NCBI GenBank assembly: GCA_029212745.1
Contig: JARGOL010000002.1
Span: forward strand, 392,133 to 456,132
Direction: 5' to 3'
DNA length: 64,000 bases
DNA from: Alcanivoracaceae bacterium
GTDB taxonomy: Bacteria; Pseudomonadota; Gammaproteobacteria; Pseudomonadales; Alcanivoracaceae
Positions 20,721 through 29,580 of this stretch are shown here, piece after piece (the stretch's first letter is position 1; each line of letters begins with the position of its first letter). Both the position numbers and the translations under genes were made by a program. A model generated the notes under the pieces. The model saw nothing but the letters and a program-made list of their open reading frames with translations, ran no database searches and was not told the origin of the DNA.

Positions 20721-20740
20721 CGTTAGAATCCGTTCTAACG
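20721..20740. promoter_or_regulatory. Perfect inverted repeat in the porin promoter region
   Basis: CGTTAGAA-tccg-TTCTAACG is a perfect 8-bp inverted repeat with a 4-nt spacer, immediately upstream of the porin start on the minus strand and next to an AATAAT-like -10. Size and symmetry suit a dimeric repressor such as TetR; the regulator is not in the window. Confidence 0.55.
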
Positions 20741-20868
20741 CCTGAGGCGGGCCGTCCCTGGTCTTCACGTGATATTGACGTGACATCACCGTTATAGAGC
20801 ATCCGCAATTTGCCGACAACGCCGATTGCCCCTTGTATTGACCGAATCAGCCAGACACGGAGCCAGTA

Positions 20869-22692
20869 TTGTCAGCCAACTTTGATGCGCGCAGCTTCCT
20901 TGCCCAGTGTAGTACCCGGCCGGGCGTCTACCGGATGCTGGATGCTGACGGTCAGGTGCTGTACGTGGGCAAGGCCCGGGACCTGAAGGCGCGCCTGTCC
21001 AGTTATTTCCGCAGTTCAGGCCTGGCCCCCAAGACCCGCGCCCTGGTGGCCCGGATAAACAGCATTTCCACCACCGTGACGCAAAGCGAGGTGGAGGCCT
21101 TGCTGCTGGAGCAGGGCCTGATCAAGGAACTGAAACCGCCCTATAACGTGCTGCTCAGGGACGACAAGTCGTATCCCTTCATCCAGCTCACGGACAGGGA
21201 GCGCTGGCCACGGATCGGCTTCCATCGCGGTACCCGACGCAAGGGCGTGCGCTATTTCGGGCCGTACCCGAGTAGCGGCGCCGTGCGGGAAACCCTGGCC
21301 CTGGTAGAAAAGGTGTTCCAGTTGCGCAACTGCCGGGACAGCTTTTTCCGCAATCGCACCCGTCCCTGCCTGCAACACCAGATCAATCGCTGCACCGCGC
21401 CATGCGTGGGTTACGTGACCGAGGCGCAGTACCGGGCCCAGGTGGACATGGCCACCGCCTTTCTCGAGGGGCGGGACCAGCAGATTACCGATCGCCTGAC
21501 CCGGGAGATGGAGCAGGCGTCGGCAGAACTGGCGTTCGAGCGCGCCGCTGGCCTGCGTGACCAGATTACCGCTATCCGCCATATCCAGGAGCGCCAGTAT
21601 GTGGATACCGGGCGCGGCAACGTGGATGTGGTTGCCCTGGCGTCGGCGCCCGGGCTGGTGGTCATTGAGGTGCTGTTCATTCGCCAGGGCCGGGTGCTGG
21701 GCAATCGCAGCTGGGTGCCGAACATGGGCGCGGAGGATGAGGCCGGGGTTATGCGTGCGTTCCTGGAGCAGTATTACCTGGGCGAGCACCCGGGTGAGCT
21801 GCCCGGAGAAGTGCTGCTGGCCGCTGATGTGGGAGATACTGAGGCGCTGGCTGAAGCCATCCGGCAGAAACGGGGCAAGCGGGCCCGTTTTGCCAGCCGG
21901 GTCCGTGGCGAGCGCCAGGCGTGGATGCGCATGGCCACAGAAAATGCCCGCCAGTCCCTTGTCCACCGCCTGGCGGCCCGGGAATCCCTGGAGCAACGCT
22001 ACCTGGCGCTGGCAGCCTTGCTCGGTGAGGACACGCCGCCGGCCCGGATCGAGTGCTTCGATATCAGCCATACCGGCGGTGAGCGGGCCGTGGCTTCCTG
22101 TGTGGTTTTCGGCCCGGAAGGCCCGCGCCGCGCTGATTACCGCCGCTTCAACGTGGAGCCGGAATCTGGCGGCGACGACTACGCCGCCCTGGCGGAGGCC
22201 GTTTCCCGACGTTACCGCCGGGTGCAGAAGGAACAAGGGGAGTTGCCCGGGCTGTTGCTGATTGACGGGGGCAAGGGGCAGGTTGGGCGCATTGCCTCGG
22301 TCCTTGAAGAGCTTGGCCTCACCGACCAGTTACCGCTGCTGGGCATTGCCAAGGGCCCCAGCCGCAAGGCAGGGCTGGAGGTATTGTGGCGTGCCGACGG
22401 CACACAACTGGCCCCGGCGGCGGATAATCCCGGGCTGCACCTGCTCCAGCACGTGCGTGACGAGGCCCACCGGTTCGCCATTGCCGGTCACCGCGGGCGA
22501 CGCTCACGACCCCGGTCGGCATCAACCCTGGAAGAAATACCCGGCGTGGGCGCGAAACGGCGCAAGGCCCTGCTGACCCATTTCGGCGGCCTGGCCCAGC
22601 TCAGGGACGCCCCGGCCGAGGCCATCGCCCAGGTGCCCGGCGTCAGTCCGGCGCTGGCGCAGACCGTATACGACTGGCTTCACGAAGGGTGA
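20869..22692 (+). CDS. uvrC: Excinuclease ABC subunit C
   Basis: 607-residue nucleotide-excision-repair nuclease making both incisions around a lesion. The GIY-YIG domain (about 15-95: PGVYRMLDADGQVLYVGKAR) makes the 3' cut, a UVR motif near residues 204-240 binds UvrB, the RNase H-like half makes the 5' cut (ECFDISHTGGERAVASCVVF, LLLIDGGKGQ), and tandem helix-hairpin-helix motifs close the protein (LEEIPGVGAKRRKALLTHFG). The start is TTG at 20869 with CGGAG upstream. pgsA follows after 59 nt. Confidence 0.97.
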   Translation: MSANFDARSFLAQCSTRPGVYRMLDADGQVLYVGKARDLKARLSSYFRSSGLAPKTRALVARINSISTTVTQSEVEALLLEQGLIKELKPPYNVLLRDDKSYPFIQLTDRERWPRIGFHRGTRRKGVRYFGPYPSSGAVRETLALVEKVFQLRNCRDSFFRNRTRPCLQHQINRCTAPCVGYVTEAQYRAQVDMATAFLEGRDQQITDRLTREMEQASAELAFERAAGLRDQITAIRHIQERQYVDTGRGNVDVVALASAPGLVVIEVLFIRQGRVLGNRSWVPNMGAEDEAGVMRAFLEQYYLGEHPGELPGEVLLAADVGDTEALAEAIRQKRGKRARFASRVRGERQAWMRMATENARQSLVHRLAARESLEQRYLALAALLGEDTPPARIECFDISHTGGERAVASCVVFGPEGPRRADYRRFNVEPESGGDDYAALAEAVSRRYRRVQKEQGELPGLLLIDGGKGQVGRIASVLEELGLTDQLPLLGIAKGPSRKAGLEVLWRADGTQLAPAADNPGLHLLQHVRDEAHRFAIAGHRGRRSRPRSASTLEEIPGVGAKRRKALLTHFGGLAQLRDAPAEAIAQVPGVSPALAQTVYDWLHEG

Positions 22693-22751
22693 GGGTGGGG
22701 CGCTGTTCAGGTATACTCCGGCTTTCGAAGTACAGGTGACCTGAGCCGCTG

Positions 22752-23351
22752 ATGTCCACTCCTGCAAGTCCGCTTAACCTGCCCAATATCATGACCCTGA
22801 CCCGCCTTGCGGCCATTCCGGTGCTGGTGCTGGTGTTCTTCCTGCCGTTTCGCTGGAGTGACCTGTGTGCCGCCGGCCTGTTCCTGGCCGCCGGTATCAC
22901 GGACATGGTGGATGGCTATCTGGCGCGCAAGCTGGACCAGACCAGCCGCTTCGGCGCTTTCCTTGACCCGGTGGCAGACAAGCTGATCGTGGCCACGGCC
23001 CTGGTCATGCTGGTCCAGGTGCACGCCAACCTGTGGCTGGCGGTGCCGGCCATCGTCATTATCAGCCGGGAAATCACTGTCTCGGCCCTGCGCGAATGGA
23101 TGGCCGAGATCGGCAAACGCGGCCGGGTGGCGGTTAGTGCCATCGGCAAGGTGAAGACCGTGGCCCAGATTGCCGCCATAACCGCATTGCTGGCCGACAA
23201 GCCTGCGTTTACCGAGCTCGGTGACCCGATCATGACGCCTTTCCTGTGGCTGGCCTACGGCCTACTGTACGTGGCGACCGGCCTGACCCTGTGGTCGATG
23301 GTGGCGTACCTGAAGGCGGCCTGGCCGGAACTCTGGCCACCGCGCAAATAA
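22752..23351 (+). CDS. pgsA: Phosphatidylglycerophosphate synthase
   Basis: 199-residue inner-membrane CDP-alcohol phosphotransferase forming phosphatidylglycerol phosphate from CDP-diacylglycerol and glycerol-3-phosphate. The signature D-x2-D-G-x2-A-R-x8-G-x3-D-x3-D is complete around residues 53-75 (TDMVDGYLARKLDQ, then FGAFLDPVADK). Four to six hydrophobic helices. Order uvrC-pgsA-tRNAs is as in Pseudomonas and E. coli. Confidence 0.96.
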   Translation: MSTPASPLNLPNIMTLTRLAAIPVLVLVFFLPFRWSDLCAAGLFLAAGITDMVDGYLARKLDQTSRFGAFLDPVADKLIVATALVMLVQVHANLWLAVPAIVIISREITVSALREWMAEIGKRGRVAVSAIGKVKTVAQIAAITALLADKPAFTELGDPIMTPFLWLAYGLLYVATGLTLWSMVAYLKAAWPELWPPRK

Positions 23352-23373
23352 CAGGCAATCAGGCCGCGGACGC

Positions 23374-23401
23374 TTGACAGGGAAGGGGCGGCGGGTAGAA
23401 T
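23374..23401 (+). promoter_or_regulatory. Sigma70 promoter of the tRNA-Gly/Cys/Leu cluster
   Basis: TTGACA at 23374-23379 and TAGAAT at 23396-23401, 16-nt spacer, 33 nt before tRNA-Gly. This is the best consensus match I see in the window. Confidence 0.75.
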
Positions 23402-23434
23402 GCCATTCCGCTGCCAGGGCAGCACAGTTTCAAA

Positions 23435-23510
23435 GCGGGAATAGCTCAGTTGGTAGAGCACAACCTTGCCAAGGTTGGGGTCGCGAGTTCGAATCTCGTT
23501 TCCCGCTCCA
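23435..23510 (+). tRNA. tRNA-Gly (anticodon GCC)
   Basis: 76 nt with encoded CCA. GCGGGAA pairs with TTCCCGC, the anticodon loop TTGCCAA gives GCC, and the T loop GAGTTCGAATCTC is intact. First of three tRNAs downstream of pgsA. Confidence 0.97.
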
Positions 23511-23518
23511 GTTTCGAG

Positions 23519-23542
23519 ACCTCGGCGCGTCCGAGGTTTTTT
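23519..23542 (+). terminator. Hairpin with T-run between tRNA-Gly and tRNA-Cys
   Basis: ACCTCGG-cgcgt-CCGAGGT is a perfect 7-bp stem followed by TTTTT. Despite the form of a Rho-independent terminator, tRNA-Cys starts 6 nt later, so it may be a partial terminator or a processing signal within one transcript. Confidence 0.6.
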
Positions 23543-23547
23543 GTTTC

Positions 23548-23621
23548 GGCGCGGTGGCAGAGTGGTTATGCAGCGGACTGCAACTCCGTGTACGCCGGTT
23601 CGATTCCGACCCGCGCCTCCA
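23548..23621 (+). tRNA. tRNA-Cys (anticodon GCA)
   Basis: 74 nt with encoded CCA. GGCGCGG pairs with CCGCGCC, the loop CTGCAAC gives anticodon GCA, and the T loop CGGTTCGATTCCG is intact. Confidence 0.96.
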
Positions 23622-23641
23622 AATTCCCTGTCATGTCACCC

Positions 23642-23728
23642 GCCCGGATGGCGAAACTGGTAGACGCAAGGGACTTAAAATCCCTCGGTGGCAACACCGT
23701 GCCGGTTCGATTCCGGCTCCGGGCACCA
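23642..23728 (+). tRNA. tRNA-Leu (anticodon TAA)
   Basis: 87 nt with encoded CCA. GCCCGGA pairs with TCCGGGC, the loop CTTAAAA gives anticodon TAA, and a class II variable arm (CGGTGGCAACACCG) is present. The trio Gly-Cys-Leu after pgsA is conserved in Pseudomonas. Confidence 0.97.
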
Positions 23729-23821
23729 TTTCTTCCCCGCCCGGCGCCCCTCAGCAAGGCAAAAAACTGCAAAAAATCCTTGTAACCTCCATGAGTTAGC
23801 GTTACTCCTTGAAGCAGATTA

Positions 23822-23851
23822 TTGCCGTCAACAGTCACGGTCTGCTAGATT
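23822..23851 (+). promoter_or_regulatory. Candidate promoter of the sensory/T2SS gene run
   Basis: TTGCCG at 23822-23827 and TAGATT at 23846-23851, 18-nt spacer, about 90 nt before the hybrid kinase start. ATACG and CGTAT (23862-23879) form a loose dyad just downstream. This is the only plausible promoter I see ahead of the fourteen-gene run. Confidence 0.35.
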
Positions 23852-23941
23852 GATGCCTTCTATACGCATTTATTCGTATCCGGGCGCTAGCGTCATAACG
23901 ATAAGAGTCCCTGACTCAAAGAAAAACAAGGTGGTCCAGAG

Positions 23942-26900
23942 ATGAACTGGCTCAAGAACCTGTCCGTGCGGCTGAAGATCATCGCCGTCGCGGGCCTCGG
24001 CATTCTCGCCTTCCTTGGTTACTTTGCCTACAGCTATACGGTTGGCAACGCCAGCATCCGCGAGCTCAAGCAGATCGAGACGGTGGACTTCGTCGTACTC
24101 GAGGCGGCCTCACAGAACAACCTCACCCTGTACACCGTGCGGGATTCCCTTGTTCGGGCCATTGAAACCCAGGATGCCGACGCGCTTGGTGAAGCCGTTC
24201 GCCTGGCTGACCAGGCCGTTCTCAATCTGCGCGGCATGGCGGAGCTTGATTCGGAACTGGAGGCGCCAATTGAAGAGTTGGTACAGGCTTTCTCGCTCTA
24301 CTACGAGAGTGCTCGCTCCGTCGCCCAGGACATGATCGCCGGCAATATTGATGACGAAGGCTTCTACGAGCGCCTTGGCGAAGTGGCCGACCTGCGAGAC
24401 CAGTTCGAGATCCTGCTGGAGGAGTTCCAGGAAGAGCGTTACTCGGCGTTCTACGACAGCCTCAACAATACCCGCGAGAACACCGCCAACACCCAGCTGA
24501 TCGGCATCATTGTTGTGTCTTCGGCGCTGTTGTTGCTGGCGCTGATTACCTGGCGGGTTACCCGCAGCATTATCATCCCCCTTGATCACGCCGTTGAAGC
24601 GTCCGGCAGTATTGCCAATGGCGACTGGGACAAGGAAATTGTGGTTGACCGGGCCGACGAGACTGGCCGTTTGCTCAGCGCCATCCGCCGCATGCGCGAC
24701 ACACTGCGTGACAGGCACCTGGAAGACCGTCGCCAGGAGCGGCTCAAGACACGCCTGGCCGAGTTGAACGACCGCATGCGGGGCGACATGACGTTGCAGC
24801 AGTTGGGCAACAATATGCTGACCTACCTGGTGCCGGTGATGGAATCCCAGGTGGGCGCGTTCTATGTCTTTGATGAAGATGACGAGCTGCTCACGTTGAA
24901 CAGCTCCTACGCCATGCAACGCCGCAAGAACCTGGCCAACGAATTCCGGCTTGGTGAATCGCTGGTGGGGCAGTGTGCGCTGGAGAAAAAGCAGATACTG
25001 CTGTCGGAAGTGCCGGAGGATTACATCAGCATCGCCTCTGCCACCGGCAAGGCGACGCCACGCAACATCATCGTCACTCCCATCGTCCATGAGGACGAGC
25101 TCAAGGGTGTGCTGGAAATCGGTGCGTTCCGCGAGTTCGATGATGAGGACCTGCGCTTCCTGGAAGAGGGCGTCCATGCCATAGCGGTGTCAGTTCACAC
25201 CGCCCGCAGCCGGGTGCGGCTGGCAGATGCGCTGGAGCAGGCCCAGAAGGCCGCCCAGGAAATGGAAAGCCAGAAGCAGGAGCTGGCGCGCATAAACGAT
25301 GATCTCGAAGAACAGGCCATGGAGCTTGCTGCCTCCGAGTCCCGTTTGCAGCAGCAGCAGGAAGAGTTGCGCGCCATCAATGAAGAGCTGGAGGCACAAA
25401 CGCAGGCCCTCAGGGCATCAGAGGAGAGCCTGCAGGCCCAGCAAGAGGAGCTGCGGGTAACCAACGAGGAGCTGGAGGCGCAGGCCAAACTGCTGTCGGA
25501 ACAGAAAGCGGAGATGGCCAAGAAGAACGAGGATCTCCAGATCCTGCAGAAAGAACTGCAGGACAAGATCAAGGAACTGGAGATGTCCTCCAAGTACAAG
25601 TCCGAGTTCCTGTCTACCATGTCGCATGAGCTGCGCACGCCCCTGAACAGTATCCTCATTCTTTCCAATGCGTTGGCGCAGAACAAGAAAGGCAACCTGG
25701 AAGCGAAGCAGATTGAGCATGCACAGGTCATCCACAGCGCCGGTTCCGACCTGCTCACCCTGATCAACGACATCCTCGATATCTCCAAGATCGAGGAAGG
25801 CAAGATGGATGTGGTCATTGATGACCTGGACATCGAGGAAGTGGGCGAGCATTTCCGCAAGCACTTCTCTCATCTTGCCGAAAACCGGGGCCTGTACTTC
25901 AAGGTGGAGTTCGGCGACAACCTGCCGGAACGGCTTTACACCGATCGCCAGCGCATGGAGCAGATCATCAAAAACCTGCTTTCCAATGCCATGAAATTCA
26001 CCGAGCAGGGTGGCGTTACCCTGACCATCGAGGTGCCGGAGGAAGACCAGCTGCCATCCCGGGCGCTGGTGCCAGGCCAGACGTTACGTCTGGCGGTCAG
26101 CGATACCGGCATTGGTATCCCTGAAGAAAAGCAGAAGCTCATATTCGAGGCATTCCAGCAGGCAGACGGCACCACTAGTCGCAAGTACGGCGGTACCGGC
26201 CTTGGCCTCACCATTTCCCGGGAGCTGGCGCGCCTGCTGGGCGGTGACCTGGGGATTCGCAGTGATGGTGCCGGGCAAGGTTCCACCTTCGATCTTTACC
26301 TGCCCTTTGGCGACCCGGATTCAGTCTGGAAAGACGACAGCGAGAATGCCGCGGAGCCTGTAGCCGCCCCGGCAGCAACCCCCATGGTTGCCGAGCAGCC
26401 CCCTGCGGCCCAGGAAGGCGGGGCGCCGGAGGAGAATTTTGTCGTCAAGGAAAAATCCGTACTGATCATCGAGGATGACGATGCCTTCGCATCTGTGTTG
26501 GTGGATCTGGCCGGTGACTATGGTCTGGAAGCGCACATTTGTCCCGACGGTGAAACCGGCCTTGAATATGCCAGTCATTACCGGCCCAGCGCCATCATCC
26601 TTGACATTGGCCTGCCAGGCATCGACGGCTGGGAGGTCATGGAAAAGCTCAAGGCCGATCCTCGCACCAAGGATATCCCCGTGCATTTCCTCTCGGGCAA
26701 GGACGAGAAGAAGAAGGCGCTGGAGCTGGGTGCCATCGATTTCCTAACCAAGCCGGTCAACCAGGACCAGATATCGGATGCCTTCACCAAGATCGAGCAG
26801 GCCATCGAGAAGAACGTGCGACGCATGTTGGTGGTGGAGGACAGCGAGCTGCAACACGAAAGCATCCGTGAGCTGTTCGACGAGAAAGGGGTGGAGATCA

Positions 26901-27625
26901 CCCCTGTCCACTCGGGCCAGGAGGCTCTTGCCGCGCTCAAGGACAAGGTCTACGACTGCATGATTCTCGACCTGACGTTGCCTGATATGTCCGGGTTCGA
27001 CCTCCTTGAGATCATCAATGGTGATGACCAGTATGATTCCGTGCCAGTGATCATCTATACCGGCAAGGAGCTGAGCCGCGATGAAGAAGCCCAGCTGCGG
27101 AAATACGCCGACCGCATCATTCTGAAAACGGAGCGCTCCTCGGAGCGTTTGCTGAATGAGGCGTCACTCTTCCTGCACTGGCTGGAGTCGACACTGCCGC
27201 AGTCCAAGGGTGGTCCCTCGAATCAGTCCCTGGAGCACCGCGATGACATCTTCGAGGGCAAGAAGCTGCTCCTGGTAGATGATGACATGCGCAATATCTA
27301 TGCGTTGTCGGCCCAGCTTGAGGAGCTCGGGTTTGATATCACCATTGCCAACAACGGGCGTGAGGCGGTGGATACCCTGAATGACAATCCGGAGATGGAT
27401 ATCGTGCTCATGGATATCATGATGCCGGAGATGGACGGGTACGAGGCCATGAGCCTGATTCGAGAGCAGGATCGCTTCGCCAAGTTGCCGATGCTGGCCT
27501 TGACGGCAAAAGCGATGAAGGACGACCGGGCAAAATGTATCGAGGCAGGGGCTAATGACTACTGCTCGAAACCTATTGATATGGCAAAGCTTACATCCCT
27601 GATGCGGGTGTGGCTGCATAAGTGA
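23942..27625 (+). CDS. Hybrid histidine kinase: TM-HAMP-GAF-coiled coil-HisKA-HATPase-REC-REC-REC
   Basis: 1227-residue inner-membrane sensor. TM1 is about residues 12-33, the periplasmic helical region 34-185, TM2 186-205, HAMP 206-258, GAF about 285-418, a long coiled coil 425-555, HisKA with phospho-His562 in STMSHELRTPLNS, HATPase about 665-790 with DTGIGIP and GTGLGLTIS, then three receivers with acceptors Asp888, Asp1010 and Asp1158. The coiled coil holds two 28-residue repeats with paired Glu/Gln (EELRAINEELEAQ and EELRVTNEELEAQ); the same NEELE-type linker occurs in fused CheB-CheR kinases as I recall them. The next four genes are CheR, a receiver, CheB and a receiver-PAS-PilZ protein, so methylation of this kinase is a reasonable inference. 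Ligand unknown. AAGGTGG lies 7 nt before the ATG. Confidence 0.93.
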   Translation: MNWLKNLSVRLKIIAVAGLGILAFLGYFAYSYTVGNASIRELKQIETVDFVVLEAASQNNLTLYTVRDSLVRAIETQDADALGEAVRLADQAVLNLRGMAELDSELEAPIEELVQAFSLYYESARSVAQDMIAGNIDDEGFYERLGEVADLRDQFEILLEEFQEERYSAFYDSLNNTRENTANTQLIGIIVVSSALLLLALITWRVTRSIIIPLDHAVEASGSIANGDWDKEIVVDRADETGRLLSAIRRMRDTLRDRHLEDRRQERLKTRLAELNDRMRGDMTLQQLGNNMLTYLVPVMESQVGAFYVFDEDDELLTLNSSYAMQRRKNLANEFRLGESLVGQCALEKKQILLSEVPEDYISIASATGKATPRNIIVTPIVHEDELKGVLEIGAFREFDDEDLRFLEEGVHAIAVSVHTARSRVRLADALEQAQKAAQEMESQKQELARINDDLEEQAMELAASESRLQQQQEELRAINEELEAQTQALRASEESLQAQQEELRVTNEELEAQAKLLSEQKAEMAKKNEDLQILQKELQDKIKELEMSSKYKSEFLSTMSHELRTPLNSILILSNALAQNKKGNLEAKQIEHAQVIHSAGSDLLTLINDILDISKIEEGKMDVVIDDLDIEEVGEHFRKHFSHLAENRGLYFKVEFGDNLPERLYTDRQRMEQIIKNLLSNAMKFTEQGGVTLTIEVPEEDQLPSRALVPGQTLRLAVSDTGIGIPEEKQKLIFEAFQQADGTTSRKYGGTGLGLTISRELARLLGGDLGIRSDGAGQGSTFDLYLPFGDPDSVWKDDSENAAEPVAAPAATPMVAEQPPAAQEGGAPEENFVVKEKSVLIIEDDDAFASVLVDLAGDYGLEAHICPDGETGLEYASHYRPSAIILDIGLPGIDGWEVMEKLKADPRTKDIPVHFLSGKDEKKKALELGAIDFLTKPVNQDQISDAFTKIEQAIEKNVRRMLVVEDSELQHESIRELFDEKGVEITPVHSGQEALAALKDKVYDCMILDLTLPDMSGFDLLEIINGDDQYDSVPVIIYTGKELSRDEEAQLRKYADRIILKTERSSERLLNEASLFLHWLESTLPQSKGGPSNQSLEHRDDIFEGKKLLLVDDDMRNIYALSAQLEELGFDITIANNGREAVDTLNDNPEMDIVLMDIMMPEMDGYEAMSLIREQDRFAKLPMLALTAKAMKDDRAKCIEAGANDYCSKPIDMAKLTSLMRVWLHK

Positions 27626-28497
27626 GGCACATGCAGGTGGCAGAAAAGCTGCAGCACATTAGTGACGAACAGGAAACGATCGAGGATATCGAGATTCGTC
27701 TCTTGCTGGAGGCGATTTATCATATGTATGGATACGACTTTCGCTCCTACAGCAAGGCTTCCATTCGCCGCCGCATTGCCCACCGACTGGACCTGTCCGG
27801 CTTGCCGTCCATCATGGCCATGACCGACAAGGTGCTTCGTGACCGGGCCTTCTTTGTTACGCTGCTGAACGACCTGACCGTCAATGTCACGGAAATGTAC
27901 CGTGACCCTCCGTTTTACAAGCGCTTCCGGGAAGAAGTGGTGCCCATCCTCAAGACCTTTCCGTTCATCAAGGTCTGGCATGCGGGCTGCTCAACCGGCG
28001 AGGAGATATACAGCATGGCCATCCTCCTGGAGGAGGAGGGCCTTTATGATCGCACCCAGATCTATGCCACGGATATCGACAAGAATGTGCTTGCGGTGGC
28101 CAAGAAAGGCATCTACTCCATTGCCGCTATTCGCCAGTATGGCGACAATTACCAACGAGCAGGAGGGCGTGCCAGTCTTTCGGACTACTACACCTGCAAG
28201 TATGATGGCGTGATCATTGATCAGCGGCTGAAGCGAAACATCGTCTTCGCTGATCATGATCTGGCAACCGATCAGGTTTTCGGTGAGATGAATGTCATCG
28301 TTTGCCGAAATGTGCTGATTTATTTTGATCGTGATCTGCAAAAGCGGGTGTTTCGGCTTTTTGCGGACAGCCTGGATCTGGGCGGCGTGTTGTGCCTGGG
28401 TACCAAAGAGAGTCTGCAGTTCTCCGGACTGGAGTCGGAGTTCGAGCCGATAGACAGTGGAATGAAGATATTTCGACGTAAGCAGGTGTCGCTATGA
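27622..28497 (+). CDS. CheR-type SAM-dependent methyltransferase
   Basis: 291 residues. N-terminal helical CheR domain (about 20-90, with FRSYSKASIRRRIAHRL resembling the substrate-binding arginine helix), then the Rossmann methyltransferase with SAM motif WHAGCSTGEEIYSMAI (about 119-134), acidic loop ATDIDKNVL, and NVIVCRNVLIYFD. CheR methylates glutamates in chemoreceptors; no receptor, CheA or CheW gene is in the window, so the target is probably the upstream kinase coiled coil. The frame starts with GTG at 27622 overlapping the kinase stop; ATG at 27631 is an alternative. Overlaps the next gene by ATGA. Confidence 0.93.
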   Translation: MRHMQVAEKLQHISDEQETIEDIEIRLLLEAIYHMYGYDFRSYSKASIRRRIAHRLDLSGLPSIMAMTDKVLRDRAFFVTLLNDLTVNVTEMYRDPPFYKRFREEVVPILKTFPFIKVWHAGCSTGEEIYSMAILLEEEGLYDRTQIYATDIDKNVLAVAKKGIYSIAAIRQYGDNYQRAGGRASLSDYYTCKYDGVIIDQRLKRNIVFADHDLATDQVFGEMNVIVCRNVLIYFDRDLQKRVFRLFADSLDLGGVLCLGTKESLQFSGLESEFEPIDSGMKIFRRKQVSL

Positions 28498-28985
28498 ATG
28501 ACACAACAATCATTCAGAAGATACTGATGGTGGACGACCAGCCGGCCAACCTGGTGTCACTGGAGGCACTACTGGAGGATACCGGCCGCGAGCTCATCAA
28601 GGCCCATAACGGCCCTGACGCGCTCAAGATTCTGCTCAAAGAGGATATTTCCCTTGTCCTGCTTGATGTGCAGATGCCGGGTATGGATGGTTTTGAGGTG
28701 GCGGAATTGATGCGGCAACGCAAGGACACCCAGAATATCCCCATTATTTTCGTTACCGCCATCAGTAAGGAAGACAAGTATGTCTTCAAGGGCTATCAGG
28801 TAGGTGCAGTCGACTATCTCTTCAAGCCTCTTGATCCCATGATTCTGCAGAGCAAGGTCAACTTCTTCCTGCAGCTGGACCGGCAGCGCCGGGAACTGCA
28901 GCTGAAGCTGAAGCAGGCCCAGGCGCACAGGGCTGCCTATGAGGCTGCAAAGACGCAGAATCAGGGAAAGTCAGACAAGGACTGA
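28494..28985 (+). CDS. Stand-alone receiver protein with C-terminal helix
   Basis: 163-residue CheY-like domain: acidic Asp14/Asp15 in LMVDDQPANL, phospho-acceptor Asp58 in [19 protein letters not shown], Thr in [10 protein letters not shown] and Lys in YLFKPLD. After the receiver (about 8-125) comes a charged helix (DRQRRELQLKLKQAQAHRAA) that could dimerise or dock on a partner. No output domain, so it probably shuttles phosphate or acts by contact. Its receiver is strikingly similar to that of the gene at 29577, indicating duplication. Confidence 0.92.
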   Translation: MNDTTIIQKILMVDDQPANLVSLEALLEDTGRELIKAHNGPDALKILLKEDISLVLLDVQMPGMDGFEVAELMRQRKDTQNIPIIFVTAISKEDKYVFKGYQVGAVDYLFKPLDPMILQSKVNFFLQLDRQRRELQLKLKQAQAHRAAYEAAKTQNQGKSDKD

Positions 28986-28992
28986 GTAAATT

Positions 28993-29580
28993 ATGCACCA
29001 TCGGCAAAGGATTCAGGCCGTGGTGCTGGGCGCGTCCTGGGGTGGAATCGAGGCGTCCATCAAGGTACTGGAGCGGTTGCCGGCAAATTTGCCCGTTCCT
29101 GTATTCCTGGCCCAGCATCTGCGGGTATCTACCGAAAACCGGTTGCCGAAAGTACTGGGCCAGAAAGTAGAGATAGATGTGGTGTCCCCGGAAGACAAGA
29201 CAGACATATGCCCCTCGCGGGTGTTTGTCGCTCCGCCGGGGTATCACATGCTGGTTGAGGACAATGCACAAGTGGGGCTCGCCATGTACTGGCCTGTGCA
29301 TTACTCAAGGCCATCAATTGACGAGCTGTTTTTCTCTGCCGGTCATGTATACGGTGAGGGCACGCTGGCGGTGCTGTTAACTGGCGCCAATGAGGACGGT
29401 GCCGCAGGCATCGAGTACATTGCCAGGAGAGGAGGGGTCACAGTGGCGCAGAATCCACAAACAGCGGAGGCGCCTGTGATGCCGCAGTCGGCGATCGATA
29501 CTGGGTGCGTCCAGCATGTACTGGACGTTGAACGGATTGGCGATTTTATCGTCGAGCAGGTTTTTGGTCTCACGCAATGA
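28993..29580 (+). CDS. CheB-type protein-glutamate methylesterase lacking a receiver
   Basis: 195 residues comprising only the CheB catalytic domain. The triad is visible as Ser15 (VLGASWGGIEA), His42 (LAQHLRV) and Asp135 (LTGANEDGAAGIEYI), and YSRPSIDELFFSAG matches the conserved RPSVDxLFxS segment. Classical CheB has an N-terminal receiver; here that role could be taken in trans by one of the two neighbouring receivers. It removes methyl groups that the adjacent CheR adds. Overlaps the next gene by ATGA. Confidence 0.93.
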   Translation: MHHRQRIQAVVLGASWGGIEASIKVLERLPANLPVPVFLAQHLRVSTENRLPKVLGQKVEIDVVSPEDKTDICPSRVFVAPPGYHMLVEDNAQVGLAMYWPVHYSRPSIDELFFSAGHVYGEGTLAVLLTGANEDGAAGIEYIARRGGVTVAQNPQTAEAPVMPQSAIDTGCVQHVLDVERIGDFIVEQVFGLTQ

